Shown in pieces: positions 1-5,857 of a stretch of 7,179 nt of DNA (the stretch's first letter is position 1; each line of letters begins with the position of its first letter). The position numbers and the translations under genes are program-made. The DNA comes from Kiritimatiellia bacterium (GTDB taxonomy: Bacteria; Verrucomicrobiota; Kiritimatiellia; RFP12; UBA3636). The notes beneath the pieces are model-generated. The model made no database searches. It was not told the origin of the DNA and worked only from the letters and a program-made list of their open reading frames with translations. The stretch is taken from contig JAFUXX010000329.1 in the NCBI GenBank assembly GCA_017476965.1, forward strand, positions 1 to 7,179, written 5' to 3'.

Positions 1-1
1 C

Positions 2-1186
2 GAGGCCGAACGGCGCGCCGCGGAGGAGCGCAGCGCCGCCGAGGGCCGCCGCCGCGAACGCGAGGAAGCGGACCGCGCCGCCGCGGCCGAAGCGTCCCGC
101 AAGGAGCGCGAAGAGCTGCTCAAGGTCGCCAACCTCCAGTTCGAAAGGGCGTCCCGCCTGCAGCTCGAAGAGCAGCGCGCCGGGATGCAGCGCGCCAACG
201 GCGAATCGCTCAAGGCGGCGCTCGATCCGCTCATGCGCGAGCTTGACGTCTTCCGCAAGGCTTTCGCGGACAACCGCGACGAGCAGATCCGCAACAAGGC
301 TTCGTTCGAGAGGACCGTCGAGTCTCTCGAATCAAAGGTGACGGGACTCGGCCGCAGCGCCGAATCGCTCTCCAAGGCCCTGCGCAGCGAATCCAAGATG
401 CAGGGCAACTGGGGCGAAACCGTCCTCGGCAACATCCTCGAAGAGTCCGGCCTGCGCCGCGGACACGATTTCGAGGTGCAGGCCGCCACGCGCGACGAAT
501 CTGGAAACGAGCTCATCCCCGACGTCGTGGTGCACCTTCCCGGAAACGGCAGGATCGTGGTCGATTCCAAGGTGTCGCTCACGGCCTGGGCGGCGGCCGC
601 GGACGCGCAGGACCCCGCGGCCCGCGCCCGCTGCATCGCGCAGCACGTGGAGTCGCTGCGCCGGCACGTGACGGAGCTCGCCGACAAGAACTACGGCGGC
701 AGGATCAAGGGCGTGCCGGGCTGGGTGATGATGTTCGTCCCCAACGAGGGCGGCTACCTCGCCGCGCTCGAAGCCAATCCCAAGCTGCTCGACGAAGCGT
801 ACAGGCGGCACGTCCTCGTGGTATGTCCTTCCACGCTGCTGCTTTCGCTGCACATCGTCAAAAACCTGTGGAACGGCGCGGAGCTCGACGAGCGCGCCCG
901 CCGCATCCAGGACGCCGCCGCGAAGATCTACGAAAAGTTTTCCGGTTTCGCCGCCAATTTCCTCGGAATCGAAGCGCACCTCGAAAAAGCAGCCGAAGCG
1001 TGGAATGAAGCCCACGGCCAGTTGCTGGAAGGCAAGGGCAACATATTGCGGCAGCTCGAAAACTTCAAGAAATTCGGCGTCGTCACGACCAAGAAGATTC
1101 CCGGCGCCCTGCTCCCCCCGGACGACCCGTCCGACGGCCCCGAGCTCCCCGCCGCAATCTCCCCGCCGCAATCCCCCGACGCCTGA
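2..1186 (+). CDS. rmuC: DNA recombination protein RmuC (5' end outside window)
   Basis: The reading frame is open from base 2 to the TGA at 1184-1186, giving 394 visible residues. The true start, and the N-terminal membrane anchor usual in RmuC, lie upstream. Visible residues 1-60 or so are an extremely Glu/Arg/Ala-rich coiled coil, as expected ahead of the RmuC core. The core carries family hallmarks: a GNWGETVLG segment (visible 135-143) followed by a DFEVQ motif, then PDVVVHLPGNGRIVVDSKVSL (from about 173), which resembles a PD-(D/E)XK nuclease-like D...DSK centre. VPNEGGYLAAL and VVCPSTLLLSLHIVKNLW come further on. RmuC is known to limit DNA inversions at repeats and is thought to act as a nuclease-like factor. 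The tail after KKFGVVTTKKIPGALL is Pro/Asp/Ser-rich and probably disordered. An ATG at 185 lies inside the coiled coil and is not the likely start. The gene converges on the GDPD gene with 13 bp between stop codons. Confidence 0.95.
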   Translation, partial: EAERRAAEERSAAEGRRREREEADRAAAAEASRKEREELLKVANLQFERASRLQLEEQRAGMQRANGESLKAALDPLMRELDVFRKAFADNRDEQIRNKASFERTVESLESKVTGLGRSAESLSKALRSESKMQGNWGETVLGNILEESGLRRGHDFEVQAATRDESGNELIPDVVVHLPGNGRIVVDSKVSLTAWAAAADAQDPAARARCIAQHVESLRRHVTELADKNYGGRIKGVPGWVMMFVPNEGGYLAALEANPKLLDEAYRRHVLVVCPSTLLLSLHIVKNLWNGAELDERARRIQDAAAKIYEKFSGFAANFLGIEAHLEKAAEAWNEAHGQLLEGKGNILRQLENFKKFGVVTTKKIPGALLPPDDPSDGPELPAAISPPQSPDA

Positions 1187-1199
1187 AGGGCGGCGGGGG
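1173..1199. terminator. GC-rich hairpin between convergent genes, possible bidirectional terminator
   Basis: Left arm 1173-1183 and right arm 1189-1199 can pair as an 11-bp stem with one A/G mismatch. The five-base loop TGAAG (1184-1188) contains the rmuC stop codon. The hairpin lies exactly where the + strand rmuC and the - strand GDPD gene end. By position it could terminate transcription or protect 3' ends from both sides. Neither flank has a clear T tract, so it is not a textbook intrinsic terminator. Confidence 0.45.
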
Positions 1200-2048
1200 T
1201 TAGACGGGCTTGCGGCGGCCGGTGCGCTCGAGGAAGGACGAACAGGCGAGAAGCCAGTCGGTCTGCATGAGGTCGTAGCCGATGTCGGCGAGCCAGCCCC
1301 AGGAGCCTTCCGGGTCGCCGCCGGCGGTGGCCATGTCGTCGCTGCGGCCGGCTACGAGCTGCGTCTTGTAATCGTAGATTATCGCGTTTGCCCAGACGAC
1401 CTGGCCGGCCTTGTGCTGGCGGGCAATCCATTCGCGCGAGGCGAACGGCGACTCCAGGCTGTCGAAGAGCGCTTCGACGCCCACGTGGCGCAGCTTGCGG
1501 CGGCGCACGGAGCGGAGCTGCGCTTCGTCGCGGACGATAGCGAGAAACGGCATGTCGGCGGCGTGCTCTTCGAGTATCGAGAGCACGGCGGGGTTGGCTC
1601 CGGTCTTCACGACGCACTGGTCGGCCATGCCGTGGTCGCGGATGGCGGCGGCGATTTCGGCCGGGTAGTCCCAGAACTTGTCGATGTTCAGGTAGCAGCG
1701 GCCCTTGTAGCGCTCGAGGACTTCGTCGAACGTGCAGAGCCCGAACTGGGTCGGCGCTTCGTCGATGTTCATGTAGCGGAGCTTCTTCACGAAACTCCAA
1801 GGCTGCCCTTCGATGTGGCCGTTCCAGCCGAGCATGGCGCGCTCCATGCCAGGGTGGAAGATGACGAGCTTGCCGTCGGCGGTGCGATTGAGATCGACCT
1901 CGAGCATGTCGGCGCCCTGCGCGAGGGCGGTGTCGTATGCGGCAATGGTGTTGGGCGGGACGTTGCCGCCCCAGACGCCGCGGTGGGCGACAAGGAGGAC
2001 GCCGCGCGCGGCGGAGTCGCTGCGCAAATCGAAGGAATTGGTTTTCAT
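1200..2048 (-). CDS. Glycerophosphodiester phosphodiesterase family protein
   Basis: This 282-residue protein starts at the ATG at 2048 (MKTNSFDLRS) and ends at the TAA at 1202-1200. It has the GDPD TIM-barrel signature: AHRG (residues 21-24), NT (33-34) in a VPPNTIAAYD segment, and LEVDLNRTADGKLVIFHP (49-66). NIDKFWD (121-127) stands where another acidic/Lys strand motif is expected, and the C-terminal part reads GWLADIGYDLMQTD (251-264). GDPDs hydrolyse glycerophosphodiesters to an alcohol and glycerol 3-phosphate using a divalent metal. Two usual motifs are altered: PENT reads PPNT, and the HD pair after the second strand reads HP (65-66). From memory, a bacterial GDPD subfamily similar to an Agrobacterium protein has this pattern, so the enzyme may be active with a different substrate. 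No signal peptide is evident, suggesting a cytoplasmic location. The start overlaps the ldcA stop by ATGA (2048-2045), and no Shine-Dalgarno motif precedes it, so translation is probably coupled to ldcA. Confidence 0.88.
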   Translation of the reverse strand: MKTNSFDLRSDSAARGVLLVAHRGVWGGNVPPNTIAAYDTALAQGADMLEVDLNRTADGKLVIFHPGMERAMLGWNGHIEGQPWSFVKKLRYMNIDEAPTQFGLCTFDEVLERYKGRCYLNIDKFWDYPAEIAAAIRDHGMADQCVVKTGANPAVLSILEEHAADMPFLAIVRDEAQLRSVRRRKLRHVGVEALFDSLESPFASREWIARQHKAGQVVWANAIIYDYKTQLVAGRSDDMATAGGDPEGSWGWLADIGYDLMQTDWLLACSSFLERTGRRKPV

Positions 2049-2989
2049 CGGAATGTCAGGGTGCCGTCGGCGGCGATTGAGACCGGGCGGCGGAAGTCGA
2101 GAAGCCGCGAGTCGTGCGTGTGGCCGTAGGGGAAGCCGGAGAACACGGGGCAGGGGAGCGTGGCGGCGAACGGAGGGATGAAGGCGTCGATTTCGGCGCG
2201 GGCCGCGCCCTTGTGGCGGAAGTCGCAGAACACCACCGCGGCGGCGCCGGAGAAGGCGCCGGCATCGCGGAGCTCTTCGAGCCAGCGACGGATGTCGCCG
2301 GGCGCGTACCTCGCCGTGCACTCGAGGAAGACGACGCGGCCATCGGCGGGCGGAAGAAGGCCCATGCCGAGGAGCCGGTGGAGGCGCTCGATGTGGCCGC
2401 CCATGGGGAGGCCGGAGACGCCGCCGCCTGCGGCGGCGGAGCCGGAAGATCCGCCGGATGGTACCGGCGGTGCAACACTCGCAGGGGTGGCGGGGGAGGG
2501 GGCGCCGCTGCCGGGGACGTGGATGGGGGTGGTTTTTACGGGGGGAAGGGGGGTGCCGGAGAGGGCCGCGTCGAACCAGGACTGGGCCGCCGGGGTGAGG
2601 GTGCCGGCGTAGGAGAGCATCGGGCCGGAGAGCGGGTGGCCCACTCCCTTCGCGAGCATGGCGTTCAGGAGGATCGTGAGGTCGCTGAAGCCGACGACCG
2701 GCAAGTCGGGACGCGCGGAAAGCGCGTCCCAGTCGATGAGGGGAATCACGTCGACCGCGCCTTGGCCGCCGCGCGAGAAGAGCAGGAGGTCGATCTCCGG
2801 ATCGAGCCAGAACTCTTCGAGTATTTTCGCGCGGTCGGCGGCGGGGGCGACATCAGGACCGGCGACGTTGGACGCGACCTTGACCGCGTAGCCGGCCTGG
2901 GCGAGTGTGTTGGTGCCGAGGTCGAGCTGGTCGTGCGGGATGATCGACGAAATCGAGACGATGCCGATTGTCATGAGGCTGCTTGTCAT
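2045..2989 (-). CDS. ldcA: LD-carboxypeptidase (peptidase family S66, LdcA/MccF-like)
   Basis: This 314-residue protein belongs to the S66 serine peptidase family, whose LdcA members remove the terminal D-Ala from murein tetrapeptides in the cytoplasm during wall recycling. MccF-type relatives cleave microcin C instead. The expected triad is visible: nucleophile S102 in VVGFSDLT, E223 in FLECTARYAPGDIRRWLEEL, and H290 in GFPYGHTHD. SRGGQG (72-77) matches the usual RGGYG motif with Tyr replaced by Gln, and GGHIERL (197-203) matches the usual GGNL motif with Asn replaced by His. The segment between the two lobes (about 158-192) is an unusual Pro/Ala/Gly/Ser-rich insert containing one copy of the in-frame palindromic repeat (residues 170-180). 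There is no signal peptide. The ATG at 2989 overlaps the stop of the upstream hydrolase by ATGA and is preferred; an alternative ATG at 2974 would remove five residues. Substrate preference cannot be decided from sequence alone. Confidence 0.9.
   Translation of the reverse strand: MTSSLMTIGIVSISSIIPHDQLDLGTNTLAQAGYAVKVASNVAGPDVAPAADRAKILEEFWLDPEIDLLLFSRGGQGAVDVIPLIDWDALSARPDLPVVGFSDLTILLNAMLAKGVGHPLSGPMLSYAGTLTPAAQSWFDAALSGTPLPPVKTTPIHVPGSGAPSPATPASVAPPVPSGGSSGSAAAGGGVSGLPMGGHIERLHRLLGMGLLPPADGRVVFLECTARYAPGDIRRWLEELRDAGAFSGAAAVVFCDFRHKGAARAEIDAFIPPFAATLPCPVFSGFPYGHTHDSRLLDFRRPVSIAADGTLTFR
2451..2482 (-). repeat. In-gene palindromic repeat, copy A (within ldcA)
   Basis: A 32-bp unit. On the + strand it consists of arms CCGCCGG and CCGGCGG around the six-base loop ATGGTA, followed by TGCAACACTCGC. 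It is identical to copy C and differs from copy B at one base. On the coding strand it is read as ASVAPPVPSGG (LdcA residues 170-180). It lies between HVPGSG and VSGLPMGG, a position where S66 peptidases normally have only a short connection between lobes. This suggests that it was added to a standard gene. Confidence 0.85.
2484..2553 (+). other. G-run-rich tract, possible G-quadruplex-forming segment
   Basis: The + strand, which is the template strand for ldcA, carries runs of four to six G at 2484-2487, 2492-2496, 2498-2502, 2513-2516, 2525-2529, 2540-2545 and 2548-2553. On the coding strand this gives the Pro-rich stretch at LdcA residues 146-169. Such runs could form a quadruplex in single-stranded DNA. 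Some gaps between runs (10 bases) exceed the classic seven-base loop limit, and overall GC is high, so this is only a candidate. Confidence 0.3.
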
Positions 2990-5805
2990 TGCCCGAGCAC
3001 GGTGTAGGAAGACGACGGGCCGTTGTTGCCGTCGGGATCGGGCGGCAGGTACTTGATCAGCGCGCCCATGGGGATGGCGGGGGTGAAGGTCTCGCCGGGT
3101 GCGAGCGCGAAGGGATCGCCTTCCATGCAGCGGACGTCGGGGTGCTGCGCGGTTTCGCCTTCGTTGCGCCAGAGCGTGGCCTTGATGATGCCGCTGTCGT
3201 GCGACGAAACTCCCCAGCGGGAGCCGTCGGAGAGGAACCAGAAGCCTTCGACCGGACCCTTCCAGAGATTGGGCACGGAGCGGGCGCCTTCGGGATCGCG
3301 CTGGACGGCAAAGGGCCGCATGAACAGGCAGCGGACGTCGATCGGCTCGGTGCCGGTGTTTTCGAGGGAGACGATTTCCGCGAGGATGTCGGCGCTGCCG
3401 GGCGCAAGGGAGATGCGGTGCGTAAAGGCGAAGCCGAGCGCGGCGGGGGCGGTGCCGCCTGCGATTCCCTTGCGGCCCGCTCCTTCGGCGCGGATCGTGG
3501 CGGTGACGATGCCGGTCGATTCGTCGCGCGCGAAAGAAACGTCGGTGACGCGCGAAACGTCGACCCAGTAGGGGATGTTGTCGGTGGCGCCTTGCAGGAG
3601 CGCGCCCCAGCGGCCGATCGGGGCCGCGCCGTTGTAGGCGATTTCGTCGACCATGTACTTGCCGCCGACGCGCCCGGAAAGGCGGACGAAAGAGTTGGAG
3701 AGGGCCCAGGCGGAGCCGCCGGCGGGGGAGCCGCCGGATGGTACCGGCGGTGCAAAACTCGCGGGGGCGGGGGAGACGCCGCCGGATGGTACCGGCGGTG
3801 CAACACTCGCCGCGGCGGCGAAGAAGCGGTCGCGCTCGGTGACGACCGCTTCTTCGGGGGCGGGGCGCTCTTGTGGGGGCGGGGCGCCGTGCCAGCGCAC
3901 CGCGTCGCCCTGGACGCGCGCGAACATTTCGGTGAGGCCCTTGTAGGGCACGCCTTCCTCGTTCACGAGGCCGTAGTTGGTGTTTTCGGGGAAATACTTG
4001 CTGATGCCTTCCGGAGGTTGGTCGAGCCAGCGGAAATAGGAGTAGCCCACGAAGAACGGCAGCGAAAGGAGAGTCTTCACGTAAAGCTCCGTGGCCTGGA
4101 CGCGCTCGGCCTGCGTGTAGAAGCGCTGGCCGGCGCCGTAGGTGCAGGGGCGGCCGGTGTCGAGCGCCGGGAAGCTCCACTCGGTCTGGAAGAGCGGACG
4201 CTTCGCGATTTCGTAGGCTTCGCGGTAAAGGTCGAGGACGCGGACATGGTCGGCCTTCGAGGCGAAAACCACGTTGCGGTCGAGATCGGCCCACGGGTAG
4301 TGGTTCATGGAGACTATGTCGCAGTACTTGCCGGCGATTTCGAGAACGACCGGATCCACGCCCTTCGGCCCGCCCGCGAAACGGCAGCCGAGCACCATGT
4401 GGTTTGGATCGGCGCGGCGGATGGCCGCCGTCGTGACGGCGAAGTAGCGGTCGGCGACGATGCGCAGGAAATCCCGCTTGATTTCGGTGGTGGGCTTGCG
4501 TCCCGCGAGAAACTCGACTAGCGCCTTTTTGGCCGGATGCGAATCGGGCTTTTTCATGACAAGGTCGAAGATGCCGCCGGCCTTGTTCTCGTGGATTTCG
4601 CCCCACCAGGCGAGTTCGTTGTCGATGAAGTAGCCGAGGAGCCAAGGGTCGTCCTTGCCCGCGGCGCAGCGCTGGCGCGCCCACCAGTCGCAAGCCGCTT
4701 CGAAATCCGGGTGGAAGACGTTCGGGAAGGCGGTGCAGGGGGCGCGCTTGTACTCGGCGATGCGCAAGTCGGGATCGGCAGTGCCGGCGCAGAGGCGGTG
4801 CGAGAAGTAGAGGCGGTCCGCGGCGTTGGCGTGGGCGAGATTGCGGTAGCAGAGGCTCTCGTCGCCGCCGCAGGGAAGGCACGTGAAACCCCAGTCGCCG
4901 AGACGCTCCGCTGTCTCGGCGGCCCACGCTTCGGTGGAGGCGTAGTGTTCCTTGACGAAACGGCCGTATGGCGCGTAGCCGCGCTTCTGGCTGAAGGAGC
5001 CGCGCGGGTTGCACCAGTCGGTGCCGGCGAGGATCACCCCGCGGCCGACGGGGTCGACCGCCCACTCGACGCCGTCGATCGTTTCGACGTGGAAAAAGCC
5101 CGTCGCCGAGCCGCGGACGCCGGTTTCGGGGCCGACGGGGCGGTACTCGGGGAACGTGCGCCAGCAATCGGGCACTTCTTCCCCGACCGAGAGTCCGACG
5201 ATTTCCGCGCGGCCGCGGAGGTCGCCCGTGGCGGAAAGCGCGGGCCGCGCGGCGAAGGGCGCGGCGCCGGGGGATTTTTCGACGCGGATGCGGCGGATCA
5301 AATCGCCGGTTTCGGCGTCGCGGATCGTGCCTTCGACCGCTTCGGCGGTGACGGCGAGAGCCATGTCGTAGGCGCGGCCCCACTGCCAGCGGCCCTTGCC
5401 CTCGTTCGCCGTGCATTCGAAGCCCGCGGGGACGTCGGTCCATTCGCCGCCGTTCTGGCACTTCATTTCGCAGAAGAGGGCGTTTTTCATGGACTCCGGA
5501 CGCTTGCCGAGGGAAAGCTTCCAGTGGTGGTCGAGGTCGTCGAATGCGGCGACGCCGATCGTCGCGTACTCCGGGCACTCGGTGGAGACCGGGGTGACGC
5601 GCGCCTCGATGGAGAGCTCGCGGCCCTTGGAGCAGGGAGCGAGCGCGAAACCGCTGCCGACCGATTCCATCGCTGCGCCGTTTTCGCGCCAGGCGACGGG
5701 ATCGCAGTCCCACGGAGCGGAGGCGGCAGTGTCGCCGACGGCGACCGCGACGGAGGAGAGAAGGGCGAACGCCGAAGAAGCAAGCGATTTGGGAATCATG
5801 GGCAT
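2986..5805 (-). CDS. Putative secreted clan GH-A glycoside hydrolase, beta-agarase (GH50)-like
   Basis: This 939-residue protein has a typical signal peptide: K6, then hydrophobic residues 8-23, with likely cleavage after about residue 24 or 30. An N-terminal Cys-containing region (about 35-235) resembles a beta-sandwich carbohydrate-binding or LamG-like domain. The central region (about 237-635) looks like a (beta/alpha)8 barrel. It contains ERLGDWGFTCL (300-310), GYFIDNELAWWGE (391-403) with probable acid/base E397, MNHYPW (500-505), and LFQTEWSFPALD (538-549) with probable nucleophile E542. The DNE and TEW arrangement and the DWGF segment recall GH50 and related agarases. A Pro/Ala/Gly linker (640-700) holds two in-frame palindromic repeats (666-676, 682-692). 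Residues 702-939 look like another beta-sandwich. The family is inferred from motifs and the substrate is unknown. The ATG at 5805 was chosen, with a second ATG at 5799; neither has a Shine-Dalgarno motif. The stop overlaps the ldcA start by ATGA. Confidence 0.75.
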   Translation of the reverse strand: MPMIPKSLASSAFALLSSVAVAVGDTAASAPWDCDPVAWRENGAAMESVGSGFALAPCSKGRELSIEARVTPVSTECPEYATIGVAAFDDLDHHWKLSLGKRPESMKNALFCEMKCQNGGEWTDVPAGFECTANEGKGRWQWGRAYDMALAVTAEAVEGTIRDAETGDLIRRIRVEKSPGAAPFAARPALSATGDLRGRAEIVGLSVGEEVPDCWRTFPEYRPVGPETGVRGSATGFFHVETIDGVEWAVDPVGRGVILAGTDWCNPRGSFSQKRGYAPYGRFVKEHYASTEAWAAETAERLGDWGFTCLPCGGDESLCYRNLAHANAADRLYFSHRLCAGTADPDLRIAEYKRAPCTAFPNVFHPDFEAACDWWARQRCAAGKDDPWLLGYFIDNELAWWGEIHENKAGGIFDLVMKKPDSHPAKKALVEFLAGRKPTTEIKRDFLRIVADRYFAVTTAAIRRADPNHMVLGCRFAGGPKGVDPVVLEIAGKYCDIVSMNHYPWADLDRNVVFASKADHVRVLDLYREAYEIAKRPLFQTEWSFPALDTGRPCTYGAGQRFYTQAERVQATELYVKTLLSLPFFVGYSYFRWLDQPPEGISKYFPENTNYGLVNEEGVPYKGLTEMFARVQGDAVRWHGAPPPQERPAPEEAVVTERDRFFAAAASVAPPVPSGGVSPAPASFAPPVPSGGSPAGGSAWALSNSFVRLSGRVGGKYMVDEIAYNGAAPIGRWGALLQGATDNIPYWVDVSRVTDVSFARDESTGIVTATIRAEGAGRKGIAGGTAPAALGFAFTHRISLAPGSADILAEIVSLENTGTEPIDVRCLFMRPFAVQRDPEGARSVPNLWKGPVEGFWFLSDGSRWGVSSHDSGIIKATLWRNEGETAQHPDVRCMEGDPFALAPGETFTPAIPMGALIKYLPPDPDGNNGPSSSYTVLGQ
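3731..3762 (-). repeat. In-gene palindromic repeat, copy B (within hydrolase linker)
   Basis: Same 32-bp unit as copy A, with one substitution at 3756 (A instead of C on the + strand). The substitution changes GTT to TTT on the coding strand, so the peptide reads ASFAPPVPSGG (hydrolase residues 682-692). The seven-base palindrome arms are intact. It starts 48 bp from copy C, with 16 G-rich bases between the two units. Confidence 0.85.
3779..3810 (-). repeat. In-gene palindromic repeat, copy C (within hydrolase linker)
   Basis: The 32 bases are identical to copy A in ldcA and are read in the same frame as ASVAPPVPSGG (hydrolase residues 666-676). The coding-strand codons GTT, GCA, GTA, CCA and AGT contrast with the C/G-ending codons that dominate the surrounding gene. 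This supports the view that it is a DNA-level element rather than sequence native to the gene. Confidence 0.85.
3856..3887. repeat. Short direct repeat in Pro-rich linker coding sequence
   Basis: The 13-base string GGGGGCGGGGCGC occurs at 3856-3868 and again at 3875-3887, 19 bp apart. On the coding strand this lies in the Pro/Glu-rich part of the hydrolase linker (about residues 640-650), just before the palindromic repeat pair. It may reflect slippage-driven growth of the linker. In DNA this GC-rich it may also be coincidental. Confidence 0.4.
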
Positions 5806-5822
5806 GTTTTTCGAGGTGGTTT

Positions 5823-5851
5823 GCGTCGTGCGCGGGGAAGCCGCAAGACGC
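5823..5851 (-). other. Imperfect hairpin in the folD-hydrolase gap
   Basis: The 52-bp gap between the folD stop and the hydrolase start can fold as five pairs (5823-5827 with 5847-5851), a one-by-one mismatch and four pairs (5829-5832 with 5842-5845) around a nine-base loop. On the transcribed strand it is followed by an A/C-rich stretch rather than a T tract, so a terminator is doubtful. It could mark an mRNA processing or attenuation point. I see no clear promoter boxes in the gap. Confidence 0.25.
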
Positions 5852-5857
5852 GGGTGG

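Noticed and set aside
332..1171. - strand open frame opposite rmuC (279 codons)
   Set aside because: It mirrors the conserved RmuC frame, and its translation has no recognisable family features.
1005..2129. + strand open frame crossing the rmuC end and antisense to GDPD (374 codons)
   Set aside because: It overlaps rmuC in another frame and the GDPD gene on the other strand. Its composition is typical of a GC-driven shadow frame.
2421..2439. GC-only inverted repeat near repeat copy A
   Set aside because: It is built from simple GCC/GGC triplets encoding Ala/Gly residues of the linker, and there is no second copy with the same sequence.
3731..3810. Two repeats with a short spacer resembling a mini CRISPR array
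   Set aside because: The 16-bp spacing is too short, the units lie inside a coding sequence in frame, no cas genes are present, and a third copy lies 1.3 kb away in another gene.
2983..4521. Long + strand open frame antisense to the hydrolase gene (512 codons)
   Set aside because: High GC makes stop codons rare on the opposite strand. The product is Gly/Ala/Arg/Asp-rich with no recognisable domain, and the - strand frame carries clear enzyme motifs.
2045..5713. 1222-codon open frame on the - strand spanning the hydrolase gene and continuing into ldcA
   Set aside because: Its N-terminal 900 or so residues are Arg/Pro-rich, out-of-frame translation of the hydrolase gene. Only the last 314 codons, from 2989, are the genuine LdcA frame.
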